Assembly (NCBI GenBank): GCA_022511385.1
Contig: JAFLRN010000020.1
Location: forward strand, 1-39,841
Origin: Acetatifactor sp.
Lineage (GTDB): Bacteria; Bacillota; Clostridia; Lachnospirales; Lachnospiraceae
DNA length: 39,841 nucleotides
Direction of reading: 5' to 3'
Shown: positions 24,298 through 33,388 of the stretch, one piece after another
Layout: every line of letters starts with the position of its first letter
Numbering within the stretch: the first letter of the stretch is position 1
The notes under the pieces: generated by a model
Told to the model about the DNA's origin: nothing
Seen by the model: the letters and a program-made list of their open reading frames with translations, nothing else
The model's database searches: none
Program-made: the position numbers and the translations under genes

Positions 24298-26202
24298 ATG
24301 TGCGATAAGCTTGCACTTTCAGACGATATTCTTATGAAAATTGAAAAGCCGGAGCGCTACATTGGCCATGAGGTCAACTCCGTGGTGAAGAATCTGGGGC
24401 AGGTTCGTGTTCGCTTTGCCATGTGCTTTCCCGACGTGTATGAGATCGGCATGTCGCATCTTGGCATCCAGATTCTCTATGATATGTTCAATGCCATGCC
24501 CGATGTGTGGTGTGAGAGGGTTTATTCCCCCTGGGTGGATCTTGACGCCATCATGAGAGAGCAGCGCATTCCTCTCTTTGCGCTGGAGTCCCAGGATCCT
24601 ATAAAGGATTTTGACTTCCTTGGTATCACAATCCAATATGAGATGTGTTACACAAATATTCTTCAGGTTTTGGATCTAAGTCAGATTCCACTGAATGCCA
24701 TGGAGAGGGGAGAGGATTGTCCTATTGTGATCGGAGGAGGTCCCTGTACATACAATCCGGAACCCCTGGCTGACTTTTTTGACATTTTTTATATTGGAGA
24801 GGGCGAAACCCAGTATGAACGTTTGATAGATCTTTATAAGAAATGTAAGGATCAGGGACTTGGGCGGGTGGAATTCTTGCGCCGGGTGGCAAAAGAGGTG
24901 CCTGGCATGTATGTGCCAAGGTTTTATGAAGCCGATTATAACGAAGATGGCACCCTAAAGAGCTTTACAACAACGGAGGAGGGCATTCCAGCAACGGTGC
25001 GCAAGGAGATCGTCTCTGACATGTCAGATGCCTGTTATCCCCTAAAGCCCCTCGTTCCTTTTATCAAGATCACCCAGGACAGAGTGGTGTTGGAAATCCA
25101 GCGTGGCTGTATAAGGGGCTGCCGTTTCTGCCAGGCTGGCCAGATTTATCGGCCCGTCAGAGAACGGGATGTTGATACCCTGAAACAATATGCTCTCGAA
25201 ATGTTGAAAAATACCGGTCAGGAAGAAATTTCTTTGAGTTCCTTAAGCTCCAGCGATTACTCCAAGCTGCCGGAGCTTGTGAATTTCCTGATTGAAGAAT
25301 GCTCCAGACAACACACCAACATTTCCCTGCCTTCCCTGCGCATTGACGCATTTTCTCTTGACGTGATGAGCAAGGTGCAGGATGTGAAGAAATCCAGTCT
25401 GACCTTCGCGCCGGAGGCCGGCAGCCAGAGACTTCGCAATGTGATCAATAAGGGTCTGACCGAGGAAGCCATCCTGAAAGGTGCCCGTCTGGCCTTTGAG
25501 AGTGGCTGGAACAGGGTAAAGCTCTACTTCATGTTGGGACTGCCTACGGAGACGGAAGAGGATATCCGTGGCATTGCAGAACTCTGCAACAACATAGCTG
25601 CCCTGTTCTTTGAGACCGTCCCAAAGGAGAAGCGTGTAAACGGCAGGGTCCAGATTGTGGCCAGCACCTCCTTCTTTGTGCCAAAGCCTTTCACCCCCTT
25701 CCAGTGGGCCGGCCAGTGCACCAAAGAAGTATTTTTGGACAAGGCCTACCAGACCAGAACCGCTATCAGCGCACAGTTAAACCAAAAAAGTATTAAATAT
25801 AACTGGCATGAAGCCGATGCCAGTGTCTTGGAAGGAGTCCTGGCCAGAGGAGATAGAAGACTCTGTGACGTCATACGGCGTGTATATGAAAAAGGATCCA
25901 TCTACGACGCATGGGGAGAGTATTATGACAATTCAAAATGGCTTGAAACCATGGCCGAATACGGTCTTACTCCGGATTTCTATGCCCACAGAGAACGCTC
26001 TACCGACGAACTCCTCCCCTGGGACTTTATCGATTGCGGCGTGTCCAAAGAATTTTTAATACGGGAGTGGGAGAGAGCAAAACGGGAAGAGGTTTCTGAA
26101 AACTGTAAGCTAAAATGCCAGGCTTGTGGTGCGGCAGGCTTTGGCTGCGGTATTTGCGTTGTGCCAAGAACAGAATCGATTGCTGCTGATGCTGGATGTT
26201 AG
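24298..26202 (+). CDS. Radical SAM protein, TIGR03960 family
   Basis: This 634-residue protein has an N-terminal cobalamin-binding-like region (VRFAMCFPDVYEIGMSHLGI) and a radical SAM core with the cluster cysteines C271, C275 and C278 (CIRGCRFC), followed by SLPSLRIDAF and LTFAPEAGSQRLRNVINKG. The C-terminal segment CKLKCQACGAAGFGCGIC has an additional cysteine cluster that could hold another iron-sulfur centre. This family is nearly always next to a DUF2344 (TIGR03936) gene, as here, and close to RNase G. Its substrate is, to my knowledge, not established; an RNA or ribosome-linked modification is a guess from context. AAAAGGAG is 9-10 bases before the start. Confidence 0.92.
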   Translation: MCDKLALSDDILMKIEKPERYIGHEVNSVVKNLGQVRVRFAMCFPDVYEIGMSHLGIQILYDMFNAMPDVWCERVYSPWVDLDAIMREQRIPLFALESQDPIKDFDFLGITIQYEMCYTNILQVLDLSQIPLNAMERGEDCPIVIGGGPCTYNPEPLADFFDIFYIGEGETQYERLIDLYKKCKDQGLGRVEFLRRVAKEVPGMYVPRFYEADYNEDGTLKSFTTTEEGIPATVRKEIVSDMSDACYPLKPLVPFIKITQDRVVLEIQRGCIRGCRFCQAGQIYRPVRERDVDTLKQYALEMLKNTGQEEISLSSLSSSDYSKLPELVNFLIEECSRQHTNISLPSLRIDAFSLDVMSKVQDVKKSSLTFAPEAGSQRLRNVINKGLTEEAILKGARLAFESGWNRVKLYFMLGLPTETEEDIRGIAELCNNIAALFFETVPKEKRVNGRVQIVASTSFFVPKPFTPFQWAGQCTKEVFLDKAYQTRTAISAQLNQKSIKYNWHEADASVLEGVLARGDRRLCDVIRRVYEKGSIYDAWGEYYDNSKWLETMAEYGLTPDFYAHRERSTDELLPWDFIDCGVSKEFLIREWERAKREEVSENCKLKCQACGAAGFGCGICVVPRTESIAADAGC

Positions 26203-26296
26203 GATAAAGCATTCGTTTTCCGCAAGTGACGGAATCATACGGTGGGTATCCCTGATACTGGCTGCGAATGATAATGGGAAGTATGAATGAATAACA

Positions 26297-26353
26297 GAAA
26301 GATTACATCACGAAGGATTACATAGGAAGGATTATACAGGAAGGATTGTCTCA
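26297..26353 (+). repeat. 14-bp tandem repeat carrying the DUF2344 ribosome binding site
   Basis: Units GAAGGATTACATAG (26312-26325), GAAGGATTATACAG (26326-26339) and GAAGGATTGTCTCA (26340-26353), preceded by a 15-base relative from 26297. Each unit has a GAAGGA Shine-Dalgarno-like core, and the last one serves ATG 26353 with a spacing of about 8 bases. Confidence 0.85.
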
Positions 26354-27258
26354 TGAAAATAAGAATCAAATTTACAAAATACGGCCCCCTGCGCTTTATC
26401 GGCCATCTGGATGTCATGCGCTTCTTCCAAAAAGCCATCCGCCGCGCAGGAATAGATGTGACATATACAACAGGCTTCAGCCCCCATCAGGTTATGTCCT
26501 TTGCAGCGCCCCTGGGCGTTGGCCTTACCAGTAACGGTGAATATATGGATATCCAGGTCAACTCCTTACCTGCGTCCCGGGACGGTCTAACTCCCTGCCA
26601 AATACTGACACAACGGCTAAATAATGCAAGCGTAAAGGGGCTGGACGTGGTCTCCGCACGCATTCTGCCGGAGAATGCCGGAAATGCTATGGCAAGCATT
26701 GCGGCGGCTTCCTATTCCGTTCGTTTTCGGGAGGGCAGGGAGCCACAATTCCTGAAGGGCCACCTGTCTGATCACAACCCGGAGTCAGCAGACTGTAGTA
26801 AGCCTGCTGACTCCAGTGAAATGAAAGATGGCACTGAAATAACAGACTGCCGCGAGATTACAGACTGTGCAAACGATCCTGTATACGCAGTTCTGACCAC
26901 TTTCATGGCAAAGGAAGAAATTCTGATCACCAAAAATACCAAACATGGCGCCCGTGAGATCAACATACGCCCTGGCATCTATGAACTTACCTGGAGTGAT
27001 AATACCTTTCACATGCTGGTAGACGCCTCCAGCGCCGGAAACATTAAACCGGGCCAGGTGATTGAGGCGCTGCTTGCGGATAACGGTGAACAGCTTCAGG
27101 AGAACGCCCTGTTGATCACCAGGGAGGATGTATTCACAGCGACAGGAGAGCAGAATGACGGAAATAAAAAATTTATCTCACTGGGAGAAATTGGTAGTCT
27201 GGATGCCGACCGTCTGGATGTACCGATTTCTACTTCAGGAAAGGAGAATGCGCTATGA
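26353..27258 (+). CDS. DUF2344 (TIGR03936) protein
   Basis: This 301-residue protein has the family start KYGPLRFIGHLDVMRFFQKA and TTGFSPHQVMSFAAPLGVGLTSNGEY, and a C-terminal part with ITRED-type ending. TIGR03936 proteins are found next to or fused with TIGR03960 radical SAM proteins; both probably work in one pathway of unknown substrate. An insertion of about 35 residues (about 145-175) is made of five hexapeptide repeats of the type T-D-C-x-E-I. The insertion is in frame and lies in a loop between conserved parts. The end overlaps the RNase G gene by 4 bp. Confidence 0.9.
   Translation: MKIRIKFTKYGPLRFIGHLDVMRFFQKAIRRAGIDVTYTTGFSPHQVMSFAAPLGVGLTSNGEYMDIQVNSLPASRDGLTPCQILTQRLNNASVKGLDVVSARILPENAGNAMASIAAASYSVRFREGREPQFLKGHLSDHNPESADCSKPADSSEMKDGTEITDCREITDCANDPVYAVLTTFMAKEEILITKNTKHGAREINIRPGIYELTWSDNTFHMLVDASSAGNIKPGQVIEALLADNGEQLQENALLITREDVFTATGEQNDGNKKFISLGEIGSLDADRLDVPISTSGKENAL
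26788..26877 (+). repeat. 18-bp tandem repeat, 5 units, in-frame in the DUF2344 gene
   Basis: Units start at 26788, 26806, 26824, 26842 and 26860, exactly 18 bp apart. The two last units are nearest to each other (ACAGACTGCCGCGAGATT and ACAGACTGTGCAAACGAT); all share (G/A)C(A/T)GACT-like 5' ends. Each encodes a hexapeptide with D in position 2 and mostly E in position 5. Confidence 0.85.
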
Positions 27259-28634
27259 GCCGCAGCATCCCCGCGAAGCCCTCTGTCACCGTCACGGACA
27301 GTGAGCGTGGTCTGCGGGATACCGAGGACGGAAAACTGATCTTTACGGAGTATAGAGGCCGTCAATGCGCCCTGCTCATGCGGGGTGGAAGGCTCCTGGC
27401 GGTCACTTTTCTTGCCGATGTCTCTGACAGTGCTATTGGAGCAGTCTATATCGGGAAGATCAAACACATCGCCAAAAACATTGACGCCTGCTTTGTGGAG
27501 ATCGGAGAGGAGCAGGTCTGTTTCCTGCCGTTTAAAAAGGCGGAAACGCCCTTTCTGACAAACCGGCCCTATGACGGACGGCTCTTAGAGGGGGATGAGC
27601 TGTTAGTCCAGATCGAACGGGATGCCCAGAAGAATAAGCAGCCTTCCGTCACGGCACAGATTTCTCTTGCCAACGATTACTTCGCAGTCATGCTGGGTTC
27701 CACACGACTTGGCTTTTCATCTAAGCTAGGCCGTGAGACAAGAGATGCGATCACAAGATTATTCACCGAATATGTTCTGCTGCGCCAGGGCTGCCTGCCG
27801 CAGATCCCGGGGGCACTGCTGACGGATAGTGAGGAGTTGGAAGCGCTTCGAAAGGCGGATTTGGTTCCGGATACGACTTCTCTCTGGGAGACGCATTCCA
27901 AGTTTCCTCCCATTGGCGCAATTGCCCGAACCAGGATCGGCCTTGATTTGGAAACACTCGATTCAGGTATTTTGACTCATTTTTATCAGCTCACACAAGA
28001 AATGTTTTGCCTGCTGCGCACTGCCCGAACCAGAAGCTGCTATACCTGCCTTCTCCCTGCGCCCGCTCCCTGGGAAGCAGCTCTCCACAGTCTGGCGTAT
28101 CCAGAGGAATACCGGGAGATTGTCACCGACAGCCCTCAACTTTATCAGGAGCTGGACGCATATTGTGCACAGCATCTGCCTGATAAGGAGCTTCGCCTGT
28201 ATCAGGATAAAAGTCTCAGCCTGGCAAAGCTATATTCTCTGGAATCCCGCATGGATACGGCCTTAAAGCCGAAGGTATGGCTGAAATCCGGCGGTTATCT
28301 TGTGATTGAACCAACGGAGGCCCTGACTGTCATCGATGTAAATTCCGGAAAGAACGACGCAGGCAAGGGCGCTGCGGAGGCAATGCGCAAGCTGAACCTG
28401 GAGGCCGCAGAAGAGATTGCCCTGCAGCTTAGGCTCAGAAATCTTTCTGGTATTATCCTTGTTGATTTTGTCAACATGACGGAAGAGGAGAGTGGCAGGG
28501 AGCTTTTGGAGCACCTGCGGGAACTTGTGCGACATGACCATATGAAGACCACTGTGGTGGATATGACACCTCTAGGGCTTGTAGAAATCACACGTAAAAA
28601 AGGAAATCCGCCGCTGGCGGAGCAGTTGGATTGA
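27255..28634 (+). CDS. rng: Ribonuclease G/E family endoribonuclease
   Basis: This 459-residue RNase E/G-type enzyme cuts single-stranded RNA during rRNA and mRNA maturation. An S1-like RNA-binding domain (GAVYIGKIKHIAKNIDACFVEIG) is followed by the catalytic DNase I-like core with the metal-binding aspartates D361 in TVIDVNSGKN and D404 in IILVDFVNM. It ends soon after the core with KGNPPLAEQL; the CPxCxG zinc-link region and the degradosome tail of RNase E are not visible, so it is a short form. Start codon 27255 overlaps the DUF2344 stop (ATGA), which indicates translational coupling. In many Firmicutes this gene precedes rplU-rpmA; here rpmA is 11 kb away on the opposite strand. Confidence 0.93.
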   Translation: MSRSIPAKPSVTVTDSERGLRDTEDGKLIFTEYRGRQCALLMRGGRLLAVTFLADVSDSAIGAVYIGKIKHIAKNIDACFVEIGEEQVCFLPFKKAETPFLTNRPYDGRLLEGDELLVQIERDAQKNKQPSVTAQISLANDYFAVMLGSTRLGFSSKLGRETRDAITRLFTEYVLLRQGCLPQIPGALLTDSEELEALRKADLVPDTTSLWETHSKFPPIGAIARTRIGLDLETLDSGILTHFYQLTQEMFCLLRTARTRSCYTCLLPAPAPWEAALHSLAYPEEYREIVTDSPQLYQELDAYCAQHLPDKELRLYQDKSLSLAKLYSLESRMDTALKPKVWLKSGGYLVIEPTEALTVIDVNSGKNDAGKGAAEAMRKLNLEAAEEIALQLRLRNLSGIILVDFVNMTEEESGRELLEHLRELVRHDHMKTTVVDMTPLGLVEITRKKGNPPLAEQLD

Positions 28635-28718
28635 CGACAAGCGGATTGTGGTAAGAATATTAAAATACGAAATCTCAAATAGAATGTTCAGGGAAACTGT
28701 TGCAAGGAGAAGGTTCAA

Positions 28719-29270
28719 ATGGAATTAATAGGCTTTGAAAAAGTACACGACGGAAGGTATTTGAAGAGTTATGAACTTACCTACCTGAACCGTCAGGGAA
28801 AAGAGAAAAAATATGAGATGGTAAGCCGCAAAGAACTGGGAGGTCCTAAAGATCTGGGTGCCAAACCCAGCGGCGTCTCCATCGTGGCTACCTGTGGGAA
28901 TAGAATGCTTCTTTTGAAAGAATTCCGTATGGGCATAAACCGCAGCATATACAACCTCTGTGCCGGAATGCTGGAGCCGAAGGAGTCCTTGGAAGATTGT
29001 ATTGCAAGAGAACTTTTGGAAGAAACGGGACTTAAACTGGTCAAAATCCGAAAGATCTTGCCACCTTCCTTTGCTGCGGTAGCAATTTCCGACACAACTA
29101 CCTACATAGCTTTTGCGGAGGTGGAGGGCAGCCCGAACAGTGCAGGTGCCTCCGCAAACGAAGACATACAAGCCGCCCTTTACACAAGAGAACAGGTGCG
29201 AGAGCTGCTGGAAACTGCCGAATTCAGTTCCCGTGCCCAAATGGCAGCTTATTATTTTGCGGAAGAATAA
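28719..29270 (+). CDS. Nudix hydrolase, ADP-ribose pyrophosphatase-like
   Basis: This 183-residue protein carries a complete Nudix box at residues 83-105 (G83, E89, R97-E98, E101-E102, G104), matching GX5EX7REUXEEXGU exactly. Such enzymes split nucleoside diphosphate derivatives with magnesium. The layout of residues before and after the box is like the NudF/ADP-ribose pyrophosphatase group, but no proof of substrate. CAAGGAGA lies about 9 bases before the start. It follows rng by 84 bp in the same direction. Confidence 0.9.
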   Translation: MELIGFEKVHDGRYLKSYELTYLNRQGKEKKYEMVSRKELGGPKDLGAKPSGVSIVATCGNRMLLLKEFRMGINRSIYNLCAGMLEPKESLEDCIARELLEETGLKLVKIRKILPPSFAAVAISDTTTYIAFAEVEGSPNSAGASANEDIQAALYTREQVRELLETAEFSSRAQMAAYYFAEE

Positions 29271-29344
29271 ACAACAATATCAAATAAGCGTCTTAAGGAC
29301 GATTTGTATTTTGACTATCAATATTAAGGTGATTTTGTTTTTTG

Positions 29345-29750
29345 TTAGAGATGATTGTTTGTTATTCTATAAAGCCGTATATACGCATTAAGTATGTTCT
29401 GAGGGGCGTCATAGTCAAAACTGCTATTAAAATTCTGAATTTTATCGCTCACAAAGGAATTACACTTTACCAATGTCCCAATGGCTTGGATTAGTATATC
29501 TTGCAGAGGCAATATTATCAAAGGATCCTTCTGTAATTCCGGCAGACTGAATAAAGTCATCACTGACGCGCTCAATATTATTGCAGTGATACACATCCGC
29601 AAGGTCGTAGATTTTGGCAAGGGAGAATCTGCCCAGTTTATTTACCACATCAGACCGTTTATTCTTTGTTTTTCTTGCAATATATTCAATCAGGCTGCAT
29701 GTAAAAAAAGATCGTTTTCCTTAGGATCCTCGCGTCCAGTCACGATTCAT
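29345..29750 (-). pseudogene. Decayed small gene with frameshifts and an internal deletion
   Basis: ATG 29750 on the minus strand has AAGAAGG 4 bases upstream but reads only nine codons. Coding-looking sequence then continues in other frames: REDPKENDLF (about 29737-29708), then TCSLIEYIARKTKNKRSDVV and KIYDLADVYHCNNIERVSDD down to the stop near 29460, then NSFVSDKIQNFNSSFDYDAP in yet another frame to 29345. A single start-to-stop frame would require at least two frameshift corrections, and an internal stretch seems missing between PSHWDIGKV and the last part. The intact protein would be roughly 120-150 residues, soluble, of unknown family. This fills most of the 640-bp gap between the Nudix and flotillin genes. 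Confidence 0.6.
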
Positions 29751-29773
29751 ACACCTTCTTGCTTGACCTAATC

Positions 29774-29817
29774 GAGCCAACTATTCGTTAAACTGTTCTT
29801 TTGCGAATAGTTGGCTC
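29774..29817. terminator. 14-bp perfect inverted repeat downstream of flotillin
   Basis: GAGCCAACTATTCG (29774-29787) and CGAATAGTTGGCTC (29804-29817) flank a 16-base loop. It could end flotillin transcription (minus strand), but neither side has a clean T-run, so a protein-binding or mobile-element role is also possible. Confidence 0.5.
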
Positions 29818-29908
29818 TATCTCTCACAATGCTTCTAAACCTATTATATCAGGCTTTTTACTTACATAAATACCAGCGAATACGCAGAGATTCAGAACAA
29901 TAGATAAT

Positions 29909-31441
29909 TTACAATTGTTCCTTATTCCCCGCAGAAACATTCTTAGATGCCATCTGATTATCCTGGTTTGTGGATGAGGCAACTTTGCCAGCTAAGAATC
30001 CGGATAAAACTGCCTGAAGATCAACACCTGTAGATTCCTTTAAACCATCTGTAATCTGCACAACAGTGCCCATCACATCCTTCATTAGCTTAGCAGAATT
30101 GCCGTCACCGTACATGGTGATCCGGTCTACGTTGTTCAACGGTTCAGCTGCATTCTTGACCACCTCAGGAAGTGCCTTAAAATACATTTCAAGCACGGCA
30201 GCCTGACCCATTTTCTGCATAGCCTCAGCCTTTTTCTCAATACCTTCAGCCTCTGCCACAGCTTTCGCACGGATGGCCTCAGCCTCAGCCAGTCCCTTGG
30301 TGCGGATACCATCTGCTTCCTGCTCCATGGTATATCTCTTGGCTTCAGCCTGAGCTTTCATGGCCTCGGCTTCCTTCTCTGTCTCAAATTTCTTTGCCTC
30401 AGCCTCGCGCTGACGTTCATAGAGAATGGCGTCTGCCAGCTGCTGTTTCGCAAACTTGTCGGCTTCTGCCTTTTTCTTCACTTGAGCGTCCAGAGCCTGC
30501 TCCATAACTTCAGCTTCACGCTGCTTTAAGAGGATTTCCTTCTCCTGCTTTGCAATGTTTGCATTTGCTGTGGTGATCTCCACCGTCTTACGTTGTTCCT
30601 CTTCCTGAATACGGTAAGCAGCGTCAGCTTCTGCGTTCTTGATATCAGCTTCTTTTTTCAGTTCTGCCCGCTGGATCGCCAGTTCATTCTGTTTCTTGGC
30701 AATCTCGGATTCAGCATTTACTTCAGCCTCGTTTGCCTCACGCTTTGCATATGCCTGGGCCTTTGCAATTTCCTTCTCACTCTCTGCCCTGGAAATCGCT
30801 GCGTTCTTTTGTATCTTTACGATATTGTCAACACCAAGGTTCTCGATAACGCCATTGCCGTCAACAAAGTTCTGGACGTTAAAGCTGATGATATCAAGGC
30901 CCATGGCAGCCAGGTCGGGTTCTGCATTCTCCTTCACCAGAAAAGCAAATTTCTGACGGTCAGAAACCATCTCTTCCAACGCCATTTTACCGACGATCTC
31001 ACGAACATTACCCTCCAGCACTTCCCTGGCTACACGTCCGATATATTCCGCATTTTTATTCAGGAAGTTCTGTGCCGCCAGTTTCAGGCGTTCCTCGTTG
31101 TCACTGATCTTGACATTTACGGTAGCGTCCACATTGATGTTTATGTAGTCCGCGGTGGGCACCGCATTGGATGTCTTCACATCAATAGGAATCAGCTGAA
31201 GATTCAGTTCATCCTTTCTCTCAAGGAAAGGAATCTTAACACCAGCTTTACCAATCAGGACCTTTGGATTCTTTCTCAGACCTGAAATAATGATGGCTGT
31301 GTCCGGCGACGCCTTCACATAGCCTGCCAAGAAGATCAGGACCAACACTAACAGCACAGCCGCCACAACAATACCTGCAACGCCTGCCGTTGTCATCATT
31401 TCAACACCTGCAACACCTACAACTGTCAATCCATTAAACAT
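29909..31441 (-). CDS. floT: Flotillin-like protein
   Basis: This 510-residue protein has one membrane helix at about 19-41, an SPFH domain (KASPDTAIIISGLRKNPKV onward to about 200), and a long coiled-coil region rich in A, E, K and Q repeats (KEADIKNAEADAAYRIQEEE, AEAMKAQAEAKRYTMEQEAD) reaching about residue 420. Flotillins scaffold membrane microdomains; FloT/YuaG of Bacillus is the nearest described relative. The C-terminal segment ends with ASTNQDNQMASKNVSAGN. The start is fixed by AAAGGAGAT 6-7 bases upstream. An NfeD-like partner gene, commonly adjacent, is not seen here. A TTGACA at 31543-31538 (minus strand) may be part of its promoter, but no good -10 follows. Confidence 0.92.
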   Translation of the reverse strand: MFNGLTVVGVAGVEMMTTAGVAGIVVAAVLLVLVLIFLAGYVKASPDTAIIISGLRKNPKVLIGKAGVKIPFLERKDELNLQLIPIDVKTSNAVPTADYININVDATVNVKISDNEERLKLAAQNFLNKNAEYIGRVAREVLEGNVREIVGKMALEEMVSDRQKFAFLVKENAEPDLAAMGLDIISFNVQNFVDGNGVIENLGVDNIVKIQKNAAISRAESEKEIAKAQAYAKREANEAEVNAESEIAKKQNELAIQRAELKKEADIKNAEADAAYRIQEEEQRKTVEITTANANIAKQEKEILLKQREAEVMEQALDAQVKKKAEADKFAKQQLADAILYERQREAEAKKFETEKEAEAMKAQAEAKRYTMEQEADGIRTKGLAEAEAIRAKAVAEAEGIEKKAEAMQKMGQAAVLEMYFKALPEVVKNAAEPLNNVDRITMYGDGNSAKLMKDVMGTVVQITDGLKESTGVDLQAVLSGFLAGKVASSTNQDNQMASKNVSAGNKEQL

Positions 31442-31574
31442 TTTTTATCTCCTTTCATAAAAAAATAAACAAAAACATAAAGCTACAATATAACATCAAA
31501 AATAAAACATCAAACTACAAATAAATATAACACCGCTTGTCAATACCAAACAATGTCGCCATACATTTTAAGGA

Positions 31575-32024
31575 TCACAGGATCTCATCTGAATCCAACA
31601 ATACTGTAAAAGGACCGTTATTGACCAGAGAAACCTCCATATGCGCCCCAAAACTGCCCTCTTCCACTACAGCTATCTCCCTGCGGCATAGTTCCAAAAT
31701 GTACTGATAAAGTTCATTTGCCATACTGGGCCCACCTGCCCTGACAAAGGATGGCCGATTACCCTTTCTACAGTCGGCATAAAGGGTAAACTGGGAAATG
31801 ACAAGCAGCTGGCCTTCCACTGTCTTCAAATCAAGATTGGTCTTGCCGTTCTCATCCTCAAATATCCTCAGTCCAATTAGTTTTTTCACCATTTTGTCAG
31901 CTACTGCCTTTGTGTCAGTATCGGAGATTCCAACAAAAACCAGAAACCCTTTACCTATCCTTCCAATTTTCTCCCCTTCCACAGTGACAGAAGCTTCCTT
32001 CACTCTCTGTATCAGGAATCTCAT
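31575..32024 (-). CDS. dtd: D-aminoacyl-tRNA deacylase
   Basis: Dtd removes D-amino acids mischarged onto tRNA, with a preference for D-Tyr. The 149-residue protein has the typical start MRFLIQRVKEASVTV, the SQFTLYADCRKGNRPSF motif and the NNGPFTVLLDS motif with the Gly-cisPro pair that rejects L-amino acids. The length is normal. Its start overlaps the stop of the AI-2E family permease gene by 4 bp, so the two genes are probably coupled. Confidence 0.95.
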   Translation of the reverse strand: MRFLIQRVKEASVTVEGEKIGRIGKGFLVFVGISDTDTKAVADKMVKKLIGLRIFEDENGKTNLDLKTVEGQLLVISQFTLYADCRKGNRPSFVRAGGPSMANELYQYILELCRREIAVVEEGSFGAHMEVSLVNNGPFTVLLDSDEIL

Positions 32025-33352
32025 TTCTTTTTACCTTCTTTTCTCTCCGCCCTTGCCGCCTTCCGGCACGCTCTCTTCTCCGCCAATTTCACTGTAGTGG
32101 GCACAGAAGGCTCATAATCGTGGAACCCGGCATCATCCACATATTCCAGCTTCTCGTATTTGTCTAATTCTATGGGCAGTTCTTTCTTCGCCAAAGCAGT
32201 GTTTATCACTGATTTCACTGCCGCATAGATCACCGCAAAGAGGGGCACGCCTACAATCATGCCAAATATACCAAATAATCCGCCAAAGAAGGTAATGGCA
32301 AAGATTACCCAGAAACTGGTGAGTCCTGTGGATTCGCCAAGGATCTTGGGACCCAGGATATTTCCGTCAAACTGCTGAAGTATCAGGATAAAAATAAGAA
32401 AATATATACACTGCAGGGGCTGTGTGGGATTTACGATCAGAATCAGGATCGCACTGGGAATAGCTCCCAAATATGGTCCAAAAAAGGGAATCACATTTGT
32501 GACACCGATGATCACACTGATCAGTGCGCTATAAGGCAGTCTCATAAGAGAAACACCGACAAAACACAGTATACCGATAATGATGGAATCGATAATCTTT
32601 CCACCCAAAAAACCAATAAAGGTCTTGTGTGTAAAGCGGAAATTACGAATCACAATATTGGCGGTATCCCGCTCAAACATGGCATAGCACATCTTTTTTG
32701 CCTGTGCCTTAAACTTTTCTTTGCTTGCCATAAAATAGATGGAAATAATAAATCCAATGATAAAATTCCAAAGCACGCTAATGGTATTTGTAGCTGTATT
32801 GGTGACAGTTTTCAACAAAACCATGGCATTGGAAGGCAGTTGACTAATATAGTCATCAAGCCGCTCCGAGTACTGATCCACCAACTGAAGCACGTAGTTT
32901 TTTACTTCCGGATTGTCGTCCATCATCCGGTTGATCCAGTTCATTAAGTTTCTTGTGTAACTGTCAAAATTATTGATGATATTCTGAATACTTGGCACCA
33001 ACTGTGAGACCAGCATATGAATCAATATATAGATCAGGGCAATAAAAAGAAATGCCGTGAAGAATACACTAATCCCTCTGACAATAGTGCTTCGGCGCTG
33101 TGACTGTTTGATCCTAAGCTTGTCACAGATAGGAATCAACAGTTTTGTCTCAATATAGTTCAAAACGGGTGTCAAAAGATAAGCCGTAGCAAGACCGAAT
33201 ACCACCGGCATCAGAATATTGATAAGCCTATTCAGTCCTGACAGGATATTGGAGCGGTGAAATACAAAATAATAAAAGAGAATTCCGGCAGCAATAACCA
33301 GAAATGCAGTCACACCCCAGCGGACATATTTATTATTCAGCTTAAATTTCAT
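32021..33352 (-). CDS. AI-2E family (PerM/YtvI-like) membrane permease
   Basis: This 443-residue membrane protein has about eight helices and the family segments GVTNVIPFFGPYLGAIPSA and QFDGNILGPKILGESTGL, with a large soluble loop after the second pair of helices (LVSQLVPSIQNIINNFDSYT). Members are assigned roles from signal export to sodium/proton antiport; none can be chosen here. The C-terminal tail is very basic (ACRKAARAERKEGKKK). ATG 33352 is favoured by AAGGGA 9 bases upstream; ATG 33370 in frame is the alternative and would include that site. A promoter lies upstream at 33389-33417. Confidence 0.88.
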   Translation of the reverse strand: MKFKLNNKYVRWGVTAFLVIAAGILFYYFVFHRSNILSGLNRLINILMPVVFGLATAYLLTPVLNYIETKLLIPICDKLRIKQSQRRSTIVRGISVFFTAFLFIALIYILIHMLVSQLVPSIQNIINNFDSYTRNLMNWINRMMDDNPEVKNYVLQLVDQYSERLDDYISQLPSNAMVLLKTVTNTATNTISVLWNFIIGFIISIYFMASKEKFKAQAKKMCYAMFERDTANIVIRNFRFTHKTFIGFLGGKIIDSIIIGILCFVGVSLMRLPYSALISVIIGVTNVIPFFGPYLGAIPSAILILIVNPTQPLQCIYFLIFILILQQFDGNILGPKILGESTGLTSFWVIFAITFFGGLFGIFGMIVGVPLFAVIYAAVKSVINTALAKKELPIELDKYEKLEYVDDAGFHDYEPSVPTTVKLAEKRACRKAARAERKEGKKK

Positions 33353-33388
33353 ATAAGTTGGTCCCTTCATTCGTAATCTCTTACTTCT

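Noticed and set aside
30593..31285. 230-residue plus-strand ORF opposite flotillin
   Set aside because: It mirrors the repetitive coiled-coil coding of flotillin and resembles no protein family.
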